Source of the DNA: Pseudoips prasinana
Taxonomy: Eukaryota > Arthropoda > Insecta > Lepidoptera > Nolidae
Direction: 5' to 3'
NCBI GenBank assembly: GCA_951640165.1
Contig: OX621257.1
Location: forward strand, 15,325,201 to 15,389,200
Length of the DNA stretch: 64,000 nt
Part shown: piece by piece, positions 30,471 through 41,625 of the stretch
How positions within the stretch are numbered: the first letter of the stretch is position 1
Layout: each line of letters starts with the position of its first letter
Translations under genes and position numbers: made by a program
The notes under the pieces: model-generated
Database searches by the model: none
Seen by the model: the letters and a program-made list of their open reading frames with translations, nothing else
Told to the model about the DNA's origin: nothing

Positions 30471-30587
30471 AGAAGATTGTCTTTCTATTTCTAATATATT
30501 TAATGTCAATCGATGATATTTGGGATAATAAATATCTAGAAAACTGCCTAAAATCATGCAGACAGACTCACTAATGCCTGTCTGTAC

Positions 30588-30826
30588 AGTGGCGTGATTG
30601 GTAAATGCTTTCTTTGTATGCTGTAGGTCGTGGGTTCGATTCCCACCCAGGACAGATATTTGTGTGCATGAAAGTGTCTGTTTGTGAGTCTGGGTGTAAT
30701 TATCTATATAACTATGGATTTACAAAAGAAAAGTAGTATATGTAGTATATCAGTTATCTGGTTTCCGTAGTACAAGCTCTGCTTAGTTTGTGCCGTGTGT
30801 GAATAATGTCCGAAGATGTCCCAAGA
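30588..30826 (+). repeat. SINE (family A)
   Basis: A head with GGCGTGATTGGTAAATG and GGTTCGATTCCCACCCAGG, a body with GTCTGGGTGTAATTATC, and a tail with GTACAAGCTCTGCTTAGTTT and GCCGTGTGTGAATAATGTC. One of the more complete copies in the window. Confidence 0.75.
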
Positions 30827-31162
30827 AGATGTCAAACCGATAACTTTGAATTCATCGTCAATACTAAAAACTGAAATTTACATAAAAGTAAAGAGATTGA
30901 ATCAAAGGAGGCTTACAAATAAATTAGTTATGATATAAAAAATCTTAGTTTAATTTGGAATCCATTACAGCTCTATGGTACAACCAATTAAGAATGTTTT
31001 GGTGAACCCAGGGATAAAATAGGATATACCAGGAGCGGTCGGTGCTTCTCTTTAATTAAATTACAACAAGAAAAGCCCTTTTGTAAACGGTTCCAAGTCT
31101 ACCTGTGTAATTATACGTATAATTCTTAGCATTCAGTAAGAATTTGGAGAAATCAGAATAAT

Positions 31163-31339
31163 TGTTCTGGTAATAGGGTTCAGATTTGTTTGTAAGGAAA
31201 ATCACAACTACGAACAGGTGTTGACTGGATGCTTTATTTCTCACAACTGTCTAACTTATATCGATATAATTCTTTTTAAAGCAAACATTTCTTAACACAC
31301 ACATAGACAAGTACACGTACATATAAACTAACGCGAACA
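31163..31339 (-). repeat. 3' LTR of BEL/Pao element
   Basis: On the minus strand it begins TGTTCGCG and ends CCAGAACA. One base differs from the 5' LTR (T versus C in ACTTA[T/C]ATCG on the plus strand). Confidence 0.92.
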
Positions 31340-31507
31340 TGCCGCCCACCAAAGGGCATGTAATGACCTTTACACAAACATAAGTAGAAAAAAAACTAAC
31401 ATCAATCACGAGTTTATATGCACAAGTCATAGATACTGTATCGATATAATATTAAGTAGATTTTACATAACATAATATAAATGAATTTAATTAAAATTGA
31501 ATATAAA

Positions 31508-33571
31508 CTAATCATCTTCATTATCTATTGGTAAAGGACATAATTTATTAAAACTTCGCTTAATTACACTATCACCACTTTTAACACTATACACTCTTGA
31601 TATACCATCATCACCTGGATGCTTTGCGACAATCCGACCTAATGCCCATTTGCCAGGAGGGAGTTGATCACTCTTTATAATAACAATGTTACCGATCTCA
31701 AACTCCTTACATTTCTTGAACCATTTTGGGCTCTGTTGCAGGCTGGTCAGGTATTCTGTTTGCCATCGGTTCCAGAAATCTCCAAGTAGTTTTTGCATGT
31801 GCTTCCAGCGTGACAATCGATTTACAAGAATGTCTTGAAGAGTGGACTGTGGGACAGTAATCGGAGCTTCGCCAATCAAAAAATGACCAGGTGTTAAAGT
31901 CAAGTTATCTGGGTCCATATCGTCTATTGGTCTTAGTGGCCTGGAGTTAAGGCATGCTTCGATTTGGCATAGTAGGGTGCTCAATTCTTCAAAAGTCAAA
32001 TGACTGGTTAAAATCCTTTTCAGGTGATGCTTCATGGATTTGACCCCTGCTTCCCATAAACCTCCTATATGCGGACTGTATGCGGGTATAAAGTGCCATT
32101 GCGTTCCATCTAGTGCAAGAGATTCTGCTACTGAACCTTCAAGTTCAAATTTGGCTTCTTTCCAAGCCTGTGCCAGCTCCTTGTTGGCTCCTACAAAATT
32201 TCTCCCTTGGTCACTCCATATCTGTGAACATCTTCCACGTCTGGCGACAAACCTTTTAAATGCACCGATGAAGGATTCAGTTGTAAGATCGCCAACCAAT
32301 TCCAGGTGAACAGCCTTGGTGGCCATACAAACAAACACAACAACATAAGCCTTATTAGTTTTTACTCCTCTGCCTTTTGAAGCTAAAACTTGGTATGGTC
32401 CAGCAAAGTCAACGCCACTGTTTAGAAAAGGCTTGGCTGGAGTTACTCTGACTTTGGGTAAGTCACCCATTAGTTGGTTTTTAGCTGCAGCATTCTGTTT
32501 AGAACATATTAAACATTTGCGGATTCTGTTTTTGATCATATGTTTGGCCTTGATTATCCAAAACTTGGTTCTTATGTAGGCCATTGTCATTTGAATTCCT
32601 CCATGCAGTGTCTTCAGATGAGCATTCTTTACTATTAGTAATGATAAATTGCTATGACAGTCTAATATTACTGGATTCTTTGTATCTTCTTCTATATCAG
32701 CATGTCGCAATCTACCTCCAACTCTAAGAATATTTTCACTATCCAGGTAGGATTTCAGTGATTTTAATTTGCTATCTCTCTTTACTTCTTTCAGTTTACG
32801 TAAATTCATAATTTCTTCTTGAAAATTTGCCCTTTGTGTTATTCTAATGCAGGCCTTAAGTGCTTCATCTATCTCTTGAGTAGTTATGACTGTTTCTTTG
32901 TTAGGCATTTTCTTCCCTTTAAGAAATCTTTTGCAATATGTAATTGATTTTAAAAGTTCTTCTAAACTATCATACTGTTGAAATTTATTTTCTAAGCTTT
33001 CTCTTTCGCTTTCTACTTTCAAATTTGTTTGTATAACTTCTCTTCTTTCTAAATTTGTAGTTAGGTTGTTAGGTCTATTAAATACGATTGCTTTCTCTCT
33101 GAGCCAACCTGGGCCCTTCCACCATTTCTCATCATCTTTTAATTGCAGAATATGTTCTCCACGTGATGCAACATCAGCGGGATTGTCGCTTGTTTGTACG
33201 TAAAACCAATTAGTTCCTACGTTGTCTAATATTTCAACAACCCGATTTCTTACAAACACCTGCCATCTCGTGGGATCACCAAGCAGCCAGGAAAGTACAA
33301 TCGTAGAATCGCACCATGCGAATACGTTGTCATCAGGTATTTTCATAGCGGTCTTTATTTGTTTAAGCAGGCGAGACAACAGCAGAGCTCCGCATAGCTC
33401 CAACCTTGGCAGAGAAACTGGTTTGACTGGTGCTACACGAGTCTTAGCAGCTATAATTTGAGTTTGAATTTCACTGTCTTCATGCTTTACTCTGACATAC
33501 GCAACAGCAGCGTAGGCTTTTGTAGAGGCATCACAAAAGCCAACCCAACCATCTTGGTACCTCAATTTCAT
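31508..33571 (-). pseudogene. BEL/Pao pol, RNase H and integrase part
   Basis: The 687-codon frame starts in the RNase H region (GFCDAST, RLELCGALL, WCDST, NPADVASRG carry the acidic residues). A zinc-binding HHCC region follows (HLKTLHGG ... CLICSKQ). The integrase core has D in VDFAGP, D in WSDQGRNF and E in GGLWEAGV. The C-terminal domain (DUF5641 type) contains LPPGKWALGRI and ends KLCPLPIDNEDD. Integrase inserts the cDNA copy into the genome. The frame is intact from its start but is separated from reverse transcriptase by a frameshift or small deletion near 33550, where VPRW in one frame gives way to GFCDAST in another. The first ATG is therefore fortuitous. Confidence 0.9.
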
Positions 33572-35123
33572 TAATATGCTGAAGACTGTCTCTTAATGTA
33601 TTCCAGTCTTGTCTAATGTTTGTATCTACGTCGTCATCCCAACCAATTCTCTGCAACCATAATTTTTGAATCAGTAGCTTGGTGGGTAGCATAGCTGGAG
33701 CTAACCAACCCAATGGATCAAAGAGTCGTTGTACGTCGGCAAGAATCGTACGCTTGGTAACTGTATTGGTCATAGCTGGTAAATTTAAACTGTACTGAAG
33801 CACATCCTTGCCCATGTTCCAATGGAGGCCTAATGCCGTGATCGTACCATGAATAGTGAGATCTAGACTAACATGCGATGTTCGTTTAGCAGGTTCGAAT
33901 TGTGACAAAAAATCAGCGTTGTTTGAACTCCACTTTTGTAAAGTAAACCCTCCTTTCTGCAATATAGCTTCTATATTTTTTGCTGTGCGTATTGCATCCG
34001 CTAGATTATCTTTTGATGCCATTAGGTCATCAACATAAAACTCTTCTTTAATCATTTTAGCAGCATCAGGGCATATACCTCCTTCATCATCAGCAATTTG
34101 GTGTAAAGTTCGAACGGCTAAGTATGGAGCAGATGCCGTTCCGAAAGTGACACGTGTAAGTCGGTAATCTTTTACAGGTTTGTTAGGGTCATCTCTCCAC
34201 ACTATTCTTTGTAGATCTTTGTCTTCATTGGTCACCAATATCATACGATACATGCGCTGTATGTCGGCCACAAAACATATCTTCTTCATTCGCCATCTCA
34301 TGATAAGACTTCTCATATCGGTTTGTAGTTGGGGTCCTATCAGAAGTTCGTCATTCAATGAAACATTATTGTAGCCCTTTTGTGACGCATTGAAAACTAT
34401 TCGGACCTTGGTAGTTTCTTTGTCTTCTTTTACTACTGCGTGATGTGGTAAGTACACACTATCTTTATTTATTTCTTCTTTAGGTATCTCTTCCATGTGG
34501 TTCATGTTTATATATTCATCAATAACCTTTTTGTATTCCATTTTTAGTGTGGGATTCCTTTCTAATCTTTTTTCTAATTGATAGAGTCGTTTTACAGCAA
34601 TATCTCTTGTTCCTCCGTGTATTGATAATAAATTGTTTGTTTTTGTTGGTAGCTTGACGACATATATTCCTTCTTTCGTTCGAGAGTGAGTTGATTGATA
34701 AATTTGCTCGCATGTCCTTTCTTCTGGGGTTAGTACTGGTTTAGCTTCACTATCTAACTCCCACATTGTTTTCAACATATTGTCCAACTCCAAACTATGA
34801 TGCATCACAGTGATTTCATTATTATTTCCTTCTTCGTGTATGTTTCCAAAAAGGATCCACCCTAGGTTGGTATTCTGAGCACATGGGGTACCTGGGGGGC
34901 CTTAGATAATATTACTTGTCAAGATTTGGGCACATACCTCGACACCTAGCAGTAAATTGATTTGCCCTCGCTTATTAAAGCTTGGATCAGCTAAGAGCAG
35001 ACCTTCTAAATGAGACCAGGTGTTGATTGGAATGGTTTGTGATGGCAATTGAGTTGTAAGGCGCGTGGACATGATGTAAGCTTTCACTCGTAACTTGAAA
35101 CATGTGTCTTGATCGCAGCTCAA
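33531..35123 (-). pseudogene. BEL/Pao pol, reverse transcriptase part
   Basis: Frame from the end of protease through reverse transcriptase. Key pieces are LLLADPSF and GWILFG upstream, TKVRIVFNAS (motif 1-2 area), FVADIQRMYRMI with the first catalytic aspartate, TFGTASAPYLAVRTL, and FYVDDLMAS with the YVDD box. Downstream LFDPLGWLAP is typical of BEL/Pao. A TAA at 34902-34904 interrupts the frame before the reverse transcriptase, and the frame is lost again near 33550. It also does not join the gag-protease frame, owing to an indel near 35120. Confidence 0.9.
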
Positions 35124-36642
35124 TATAGGCAGCGTGCTTCACGGCGGTTGTGTTCGAGCCCACCCCAGTTACTGTTGCGTTAGCGGGCATTCTCTTAAGT
35201 TTCAGCAGCTGTGCTGCCCTTTCACTGATGAACGTGGCTTGTGAGCCCTGGTCAACTAACGCTCTTAGTATAGTTAGTCGTCCCGACTCATCACTGACTG
35301 GCACTAGTGCTGTTGCCAACAGTGCAGTAAACGCGCTTGTGGAGAAATGAGACGAAAGCTCAACTAGCTCGTTTGCATCTTTTGTCTGGGTTTGTTCTTC
35401 AACTTGATGGTGTTTGGCTTGCATATTATCTGGTTGGTTGGTGTTATTCCTTGGCATATGTTGGTGAACCAGAGAATGGTGACGTTTTTGACATATGCGG
35501 CAGGACATATTTAGCCGACATTTCTGAGCAGTGTGGCCAGGACCCAGATAATTGAAACATAATTGTTTGATCTTTGCATAATTACACCTCTCCGTAGGTT
35601 CCATCTTGCTAAATTCCTTGCAGTGTGATAACGTGTGATTTTCCTGACACATCACACACAATCTCGGTTTATTCACGGCTGGTATTGTTGTGGTGTGGAC
35701 TGTATATTCTTTACTTCTTGGTGGTTTCTCTTTTGCAGGTGGGGCAATCAGTTCTAGTGTCCGAAATTTAGTTTGTAGGAACTTCACTAAGTCTTCCCAT
35801 TTAGGTAACTCATCCAGATTGTCTTTGTATGCAAACTCCTCCCAATCTCGGTGTGACTCTGGGTCCAATTTCTGCACAGTCAGAAATATGACAAGTGGAT
35901 CCCAAGAATCTGTTGATACTTCAAGATTTTTCAAACTGTTGAGGCATTCACTAGTTGTATCTAACAATGTTTTTATATGATTGGCAGTTTGAGAAGGTAC
36001 TTTCTTCTGCATAAATAATTTTCGCAAAAGAGAATTCACTATGAGCCGCTTATTACCGAATCTTCCTTTTAATAAATCCCAAGCTTGGTCGTAATTACTT
36101 TCTGTTACTTGAATGTGTCTTAATAATGTTTCTGCTTCTCCAGTGACACTACTTTTTAAATAGTGAAGTTTCTGAACTTTCGGCAGCGTGGCATTATCGT
36201 GAACTAATGATGTAAACAGGTCTTTAAATGTGGTCCAATCTTCGTAAGCGCCAGAAAATGTTGGTAACTGGATTCTAGGTAGTTTGACATTACCTTCATA
36301 GTAGGTGGCGGTGTTTGTACTACTAAGTTGCGGCGAACTCACTTTCGTTAGTAAATCCTTTAGGTCGCCTTGTAAACATAAATACAAATCTTCAAAAACA
36401 AAGTAGTCTTCATTCACAAAATATGGGATTTCGTTCTTCTTTCCCTTTGGTACCACTTTCAAAACATTATGGTGAGCCGTAGTAAACTTCTTCCAATACT
36501 CGTCAATAGATTGTAAGCGTGTTTCTATATATCCTTTAGTTAGCCTTTCTTTTGGGCATTTCTTTAGGTTAGTTTGCGCTTTTTGTAGTAATAACGCAAC
36601 TTCTTCCAACTCCGATAGCAATTGCTCCAAAGACGTAGACAT
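34987..36642 (-). pseudogene. BEL/Pao gag-protease
   Basis: I start at the ATG giving MSTSLEQLL; the open frame begins three codons earlier without ATG. The N-terminal half (to about residue 310) is the BEL/Pao capsid-type region, with PTFSGAYEDWTTFKDLF. Zinc knuckles follow (about 330-398). The second knuckle reads CFNYLGPGHTAQKC, with Y in place of the second cysteine, which should prevent zinc binding. The protease active site is VDQGSQ (about 466-471), with DQG as in many BEL/Pao proteins. After about residue 510 the residues no longer match the family because an indel shifts the frame, so the C-terminus is not native. Confidence 0.88.
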
Positions 36643-36857
36643 AATTTCCAAAAAATATCCGCTAAAGTTGACGTAATTACCACGATAAATGCAGTTGTAG
36701 TATTTGTAAGACAGTTCGTTATTAGTTTTCTATAAAAAATTTGCACAAATAACTCGTAACACACCAGTTCCTTATCTTAGGAATGCACTCTTTTGTTCTC
36801 GGGTCGCTCATTAGACCACCCAGGTAGATTTATAATCCGGTTCGAAATTCGACCATA

Positions 36858-37034
36858 TGTTCTGGTAATAGGGTTCAGATTTGTTTGTAAGGAAAATCAC
36901 AACTACGAACAGGTGTTGACTGGATGCTTTATTTCTCACAACTGTCTAACTTACATCGATATAATTCTTTTTAAAGCAAACATTTCTTAACACACACATA
37001 GACAAGTACACGTACATATAAACTAACGCGAACA
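36858..37034 (-). repeat. 5' LTR of BEL/Pao element
   Basis: 177 bp. Just inside, on the minus strand, TATGGTCGAATTTCGAACC offers a TGG-starting candidate primer-binding site three bases from the LTR; the matching tRNA is not identified. Confidence 0.92.
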
Positions 37035-37165
37035 ATAATATTAAATGAATATTTCATAAATAAACCGCAGGTATATGTCAAAATAGCATTCATTATTGTT
37101 CATGTACTAAGACATATTTTATTTAGAGAATAATAAAATTTGATTATCGACAGAATTATTAATAT

Positions 37166-37358
37166 CTAGCTGAGCCCCGCAATTTTACCCGCGTTAACCT
37201 TTATAAATTATAGCCTATGTGTTAATCTTTGGTGTCAGCTAACCCCAAACCAAATTTTATTCAAATCGCACCAGCCGTTTAGACGTGAAGAAATAACAAA
37301 CATACACACTCACACAGTCACACACTTACAAACTTTCGACTTTATAATATTAGTGTGA
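37166..37358 (-). mobile_element. Helitron fragment, antisense
   Basis: On the minus strand it begins TC (TCACACTAATATTATAAAG) after A and ends GCGGGGCTCAGCTAG. The interior is short. The 3' flank is A and not T, a small departure. Confidence 0.65.
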
Positions 37359-37377
37359 TAAATAATAATAATAAATT

Positions 37378-37600
37378 AATATCTTGGGACACCTAAAAAA
37401 CTGTCATCTGATCTCAAACTAGGCAGAGCATGTACTATTGCAACCAGACAACTGATAAATATACTTACATATTAAAGAAAAAATACACAATACACCCAGG
37501 CACAGAACAAATAATCGTGTTTATCACACAAATATATGTCGCGAGTGGGAATCGAACCCATGACCTCTGGTTTAACAGTCAGGGTCACTAATAGGCAAGT
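37378..37600 (-). repeat. SINE (family A), antisense
   Basis: ACACCCAGGCACAGAACAAAT and GAGTGGGAATCGAACCCATG match the complement of the family A body and B box. Confidence 0.65.
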
Positions 37601-38032
37601 TTATAACCTACATTCTATTGGTTTTAGGCTACGGTATATCCTGCTAGGTCATCGAAGTTTACTATCTTTCAAACACATTTTACACATGAATGTTGATATC
37701 AGTTGGCAAAACGAAACTAAAGTAATTTTTTATTCAGTAACCAAGTAACAATAAAATCGTACTTTTTAATGTCTATTTGCCATGTTTGTTTACCAGCCAT
37801 TTTTTTTTTAAGCAGTTTTAAGTCGCCTTTTTTAAGAATTACTTGTCAATTCGTAGCCTCCTTGCAAAAACTCAATAGTATTGTTTTTACTTTTGATACC
37901 ACTTTATTACATCCTGTTATTCTCTCAATATCACTTATGTCTCATATATTTATATGCTGAGATGTGTAATAATTTATCCTAAAAACATATTTGGGTAACC
38001 TCGTGCCATTCAAGTTTTCTTTTACTTATATT
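37601..38032. other. Non-coding stretch
   Basis: No supported feature. Confidence 0.4.
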
Positions 38033-38047
38033 AAAGAGACCATATAA

Positions 38048-39131
38048 CCAGCCATTATGCTTAGCGTTTGTGGACTATGAGAAAGCCTTTGATTCGATCG
38101 AAACTTGGGCCGTACTGAGGTCTCTCCAAAGGTGCCAAATCGACTACCGGTATATCGAGGTGTTAAAGTGTTTGTACGAAAACGCCACAATGTCAGTGCG
38201 ACTCCAGGACCAGAACTCGAAACCTATCCACTTGCAGCGAGGTGTGAGACAGGGAGATGTTCTATCTCCGAAAGTGTTCACCGCTGCATTGGAAGATGTC
38301 TTCAAGCTTCTGGACTAGTAAGGCTTTGGCATCAATGTCAATGGCGAGTACATCACCCACCTTCGATTTGCCGACGATATAGTTGTCATGGCTGAGACCC
38401 TTGACGACCTCGGTACAATGCTCGATGGCCTCAGCAGAGTCTCTCAACAAGTGGGTCTGAAAATGAACATGGATAAGACGAAAATGTCGAACATCCATGT
38501 TGCACCCACTCTTGTTAAGGTTGGAGACTCTGCACTCGAAGTTGTAGAGAACTATATTTACCTAGGACAGACCATCCAACTAGGTAGGTCCAACTTCGAG
38601 AAGGAGGTCAATCGTAGAATCCAACTCGGCTGGGCAGCGTTCGGGAAGCTACGTAATATCTTCTCGTCACAAATACCGCAGTGTCTCAAGTCGAAAGTCT
38701 TCGACCAGTGTGTGTTGCCAGTGATGACTTACGGAACGGAGACGCGGTCGCTCACTATAGGCCTTATCAGGCGGCTCAAGGTCACCCAAAGAGCAATGGA
38801 AAGGGCTATTCTTGGAGTTTCCCTGCGAGATCGAATCAGAAATGATGAGATCCGCATGCGAACCAAAGTAACCGACATAGCCGTAAGAATTGCCAAGCTG
38901 AAGTGGCAGTGGGCAGGGCACATAGCTCGTAGAGCCGACGGCCGCTGGGGCAGAAAGGTTCTTGAGTGGCGACCACGAACCGGAAGACGCAGCGTGGGCA
39001 GGCCCCCTACAAGATGGACCGATGATCTTGTGCGGGTCGCTGGAAATCGCTGGATGCGGATAGCGCAAGACCGGCAATTGTGGAGATCTTTGGGGGAGGC
39101 CTTTGTCCAGCAGTGGACGTCTTTCAGCTGA
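38048..39131 (+). pseudogene. LINE reverse transcriptase, C-terminal half
   Basis: The frame enters at motif A (AFVDYEKAFDSIE), continues through motif B (RGVRQGDVLSP) and motif C (LRFADDIVV), then the thumb and the C-terminal part with RLKVTQRAMERA, WAGHIARR and the ending WRSLGEAFVQQWTSFS. Two adjacent stops, TAG and TAA at 38316-38321, sit where WK-type codons are expected and can be explained by G-to-A changes. The frame is otherwise continuous. The endonuclease and N-terminal half were never inserted. RTE-like by overall wording; clade not proven. Confidence 0.88.
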
Positions 39132-39138
39132 TATGATA
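38048..39138 (+). mobile_element. 5'-truncated LINE with 15-bp target duplication
   Basis: A perfect direct repeat AAAGAGACCATATAA flanks the insertion (38033-38047 and 39139-39153). The body starts within reverse transcriptase and runs to the 3' end, CAGCTGATATGATA, with no poly(A). It is the reference copy for the many LINE-tail fragments in this window (4405, 4905, 18165, 18585, 27780, 48697, 59935). Confidence 0.92.
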
Positions 39139-39169
39139 AAAGAGACCATATAAGATATGGTATATCAAT

Positions 39170-39343
39170 TATATGAATGTTTGTCTGTATGTCCTTTATA
39201 GAATCGTAAACTATGCATTTAATCATGTGATGGTCTTCAGCAAAGTATTGTGCCTAACTAGGAGCCCACAAACGTTACAAAGTTGGTATAAACTTAATAA
39301 TTATAAAGTTTAACGTGCGGCTAAAACCGCGGGGCATAGCTAG
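39170..39343 (+). mobile_element. Helitron fragment
   Basis: The end GCGGCTAAAACCGCGGGGCATAGCTAG before T is a Helitron 3' end with a hairpin. The 5' boundary is unclear. Confidence 0.55.
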
Positions 39344-39866
39344 TTTTTTTTTATAGAACCAGATTGAATATAAACGTAGGTATATAATAATACACATATA
39401 GTGCGACCATTAAATATTGACATTAAATAAATTGATATTAAATAAATGTGCAATACGTTTGTACAGGAAATAGCAGATTCCTGTAGTTCTCAACCCTTAT
39501 TCTGTTGCAATTTAAGGCTTCAAAGCCTCTGCCTATGCAGGATATAACTGATTCAATGTCACTAGTCAGTCTATTTTCCTGTGGAATGCGCTGCCTCTCG
39601 AAATTAGGATGACTAGAGTCGCTTTTATTTTAAATTACTAGAATTTATCGAAAGGTACACGATATCTCTTCGTTGTTTCTATTTTATATTAAAAAATACT
39701 AAAACTACTTAAAATACGGTGTTCAAACTGCCGCCAGCAGGCAAGTCGCCCAGAAAGCGGGCTACATTACTTCGTTCCATGGCGACGCTAACACGTTGAC
39801 CTAAATATAAACTAGCTATCTAGTGATCCTAAGACATAAATATTAAAAAGCACCTAAGCTTTTCAA
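39344..39866. other. Non-coding stretch
   Basis: No supported gene or repeat. Confidence 0.4.
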
Positions 39867-39943
39867 TCCTACTAATATAATAAATGCGAAAGTTTGTGAG
39901 TTTGTTTGTTACTCTGTAACGCAAAAACTACCTACCTAACTAA
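39867..39943 (+). mobile_element. Helitron 5' end, interrupted by a SINE
   Basis: TCCTACTAATATAATAAATG after A, then GTTTGTGAGTTTGTTTGTTAC, is the usual lepidopteran Helitron 5' end. The SINE at 39944 follows directly; a possible continuation (ACTGAACAGATTTTTTG...) lies beyond it. Confidence 0.55.
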
Positions 39944-40205
39944 TGACGATCACCGTAGCCTAGTTGGTAGTGCTCCTGCCTACGAAGCTGGTGGTCCTGG
40001 GTTCGAATCCCGGTAAGTGCAAATATTTGTGTGATGAGCACGAATAATTGTTACTGAGTCATGGATGTTTTCTATGTATTTAAGTGTTTATCTATCTACA
40101 TAGGTACTCGTATGTATATCGTCGCCTGGTACCCATAGTACAAGCTTTGTTTAGTTTGAGGCTAGGATGATCTGTGTGACATTGTCCCTAGATATTATTA
40201 TTATT
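39944..40205 (+). repeat. SINE (family B)
   Basis: A head with ACCGTAGCCTAGTTGGTAG and GGTTCGAATCCCGG, a body with TGAGTCATGGATGTTTTC, and a tail with GTACAAGCTTTGTTTAGTTT and TGTCCCTAGATATTATTATT. It is a full-length-looking copy with an ATT-rich end. Confidence 0.78.
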
Positions 40206-40432
40206 ATTACTGAACAGATTTTTTGAAACCTTGTGGAAGTATGGCTGGATATACATATAGCTGGTGACCCGAAGGCTTGATAAACTGCTTTTCTTATGGG
40301 AAATATATTTAGCTATGGTATTGTGTTGTTAAATTATATCGTAACTATAAATTGTGTGTAAATGAGATGTGTAAATCTTTGGTAGTAAAATTCTTTTAAC
40401 GTTTTTATTATTGTATCACATTAGTGGTTTAA

Positions 40433-40590
40433 TTACTGAGCGTCTCCGTGTTTCGGATGGCACGTTAAGCTGTCGGTCCCGGTTGTAGCCACTAGGCAAC
40501 AGTCGTTAAGCCATGTCAGAGGCATAATGGGCGGCTTGAACAACTCTGAGACTAGGGTAACCACTGCCCATACGATATGTAAGTATTTTT
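40433..40590. repeat. Interspersed repeat (family F), reverse copy
   Basis: GAGCGTCTCCGTG...GGCACGTTAAGCTGTCGG and ACTAGGGTAACCACTGCCCAT are the complement of the family at 48040 and 49020. Confidence 0.6.
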
Positions 40591-41370
40591 TTTTCTTTAT
40601 TTGCAAAAGTAAGTTTAAGTGACTACACTATAATAAACAAGTTTCTACTCCATAGCAGTACAAACGTAATTCAGAGGGAACAAACACTTCGCTCCTGTGC
40701 TAGGAATTAAACTGTATTATAAGCAGAGAGGGGCTCGCCCCAAATCGGCTCTGTACCTAAGGCATGATGTTCAAATATGTGATGGCAGAGCAGTACATAA
40801 CTATAACCATCTGATCGCTAAACTAGGCAATTCTGTTTATTTAGGGATCAGTTGAGTTTCTTACAATCTAGAAGACTGTTTCACAAGGTACAAATTGTGA
40901 TTTTGTGTAAATTTATGTTCGATGTTGGGGAGTGTTAGTTTAAATTTAGAAGAATTAATTTAGAATTTGTCTTAAGTTTGGTTTCAAAGTTCTGATTATT
41001 TAGATGGTAAAAATGTACGGAATAAATAAACAGATATGACAAGGTTTGACCCAAACGCCATCCAAACCCAGTTTTAGCTCGAAAGTTAGAAATGACCTTT
41101 TAATATTTTATTGAAGAACTTGTTTGCTGTAAATTGAAGTTCTGGGGTCGCTCATTACAAATTCATCAGTTCGCCAACTAACTAAGAAAGTGGAAGTGAA
41201 ATCTAGTTCCACCAATTAAATGGTCATCAAAGTTTCGTGATACTGATGAATTCATCACTATTAATTTAAGTTTTACAAAACTTTCCCGTAAGGGCATGTA
41301 TCTCGTACTGGCTACATATTTTAAGTAAACTAAGAAAAAGTGGTAAAAATATAAAAATCTTAAAATCATA
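40591..41370. other. Non-coding stretch
   Basis: No supported gene. Short SINE-like phrases (about 40735-40850) are too weak to call. Confidence 0.4.
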
Positions 41371-41625
41371 ATAATATCACTATGTCAGCCAAAGTGCGTC
41401 CACTGCCAGGCAAAGCCTCTAAAGAATGGGGGGGGGGGGGGGGGGGGATATGCCATAATAGCCACGCTTGGCAGACGGGTTGGCGATCGCAGTTTGATGG
41501 TCATAGTTCACAGTTAAACGCTGCTGCCCGTTCTCTGGTAGGCATTCCCTCGGACGATTTCTACGCCTCCACGGGATGAGATGGGGTGATGATATTCTAT
41601 GCTGTCACCACACAGCAACATAATA
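41371..41625 (-). repeat. Family G repeat, antisense, with a 20-G run
   Basis: CACGCTTGGCAGACGGGTTGG, GGCATTCCCTCGGACG and CACGGGATGAGATGGGGTGAT are the complement of the family at 28437. A run of 20 G (41428-41447) is embedded, close to where other copies read TCCAAA-type sequence. Confidence 0.65.

Larger units (their letters stand above)
31163..37034 (-). mobile_element. BEL/Pao LTR retrotransposon, near-complete
   Basis: The 5,872-bp element is flanked by a 5-bp duplication ATAAT (31158-31162 and 37035-37039). LTRs of 177 bp (31163-31339 and 36858-37034) differ at one position seen by eye. Reading on the minus strand the order is LTR, gag with zinc knuckles, protease, reverse transcriptase, RNase H, integrase, LTR, as in BEL/Pao. 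A G-rich stretch (GGTGGGCGGCA) just before the 3' LTR fits a polypurine tract. No envelope gene is present, unlike the element at the window's end. Coding is broken at three places. Confidence 0.95.

Noticed and set aside
39947..40015. Possible tRNA gene
   Set aside because: The tRNA-like head is the start of a family B SINE also found at 22.1-22.3 kb.
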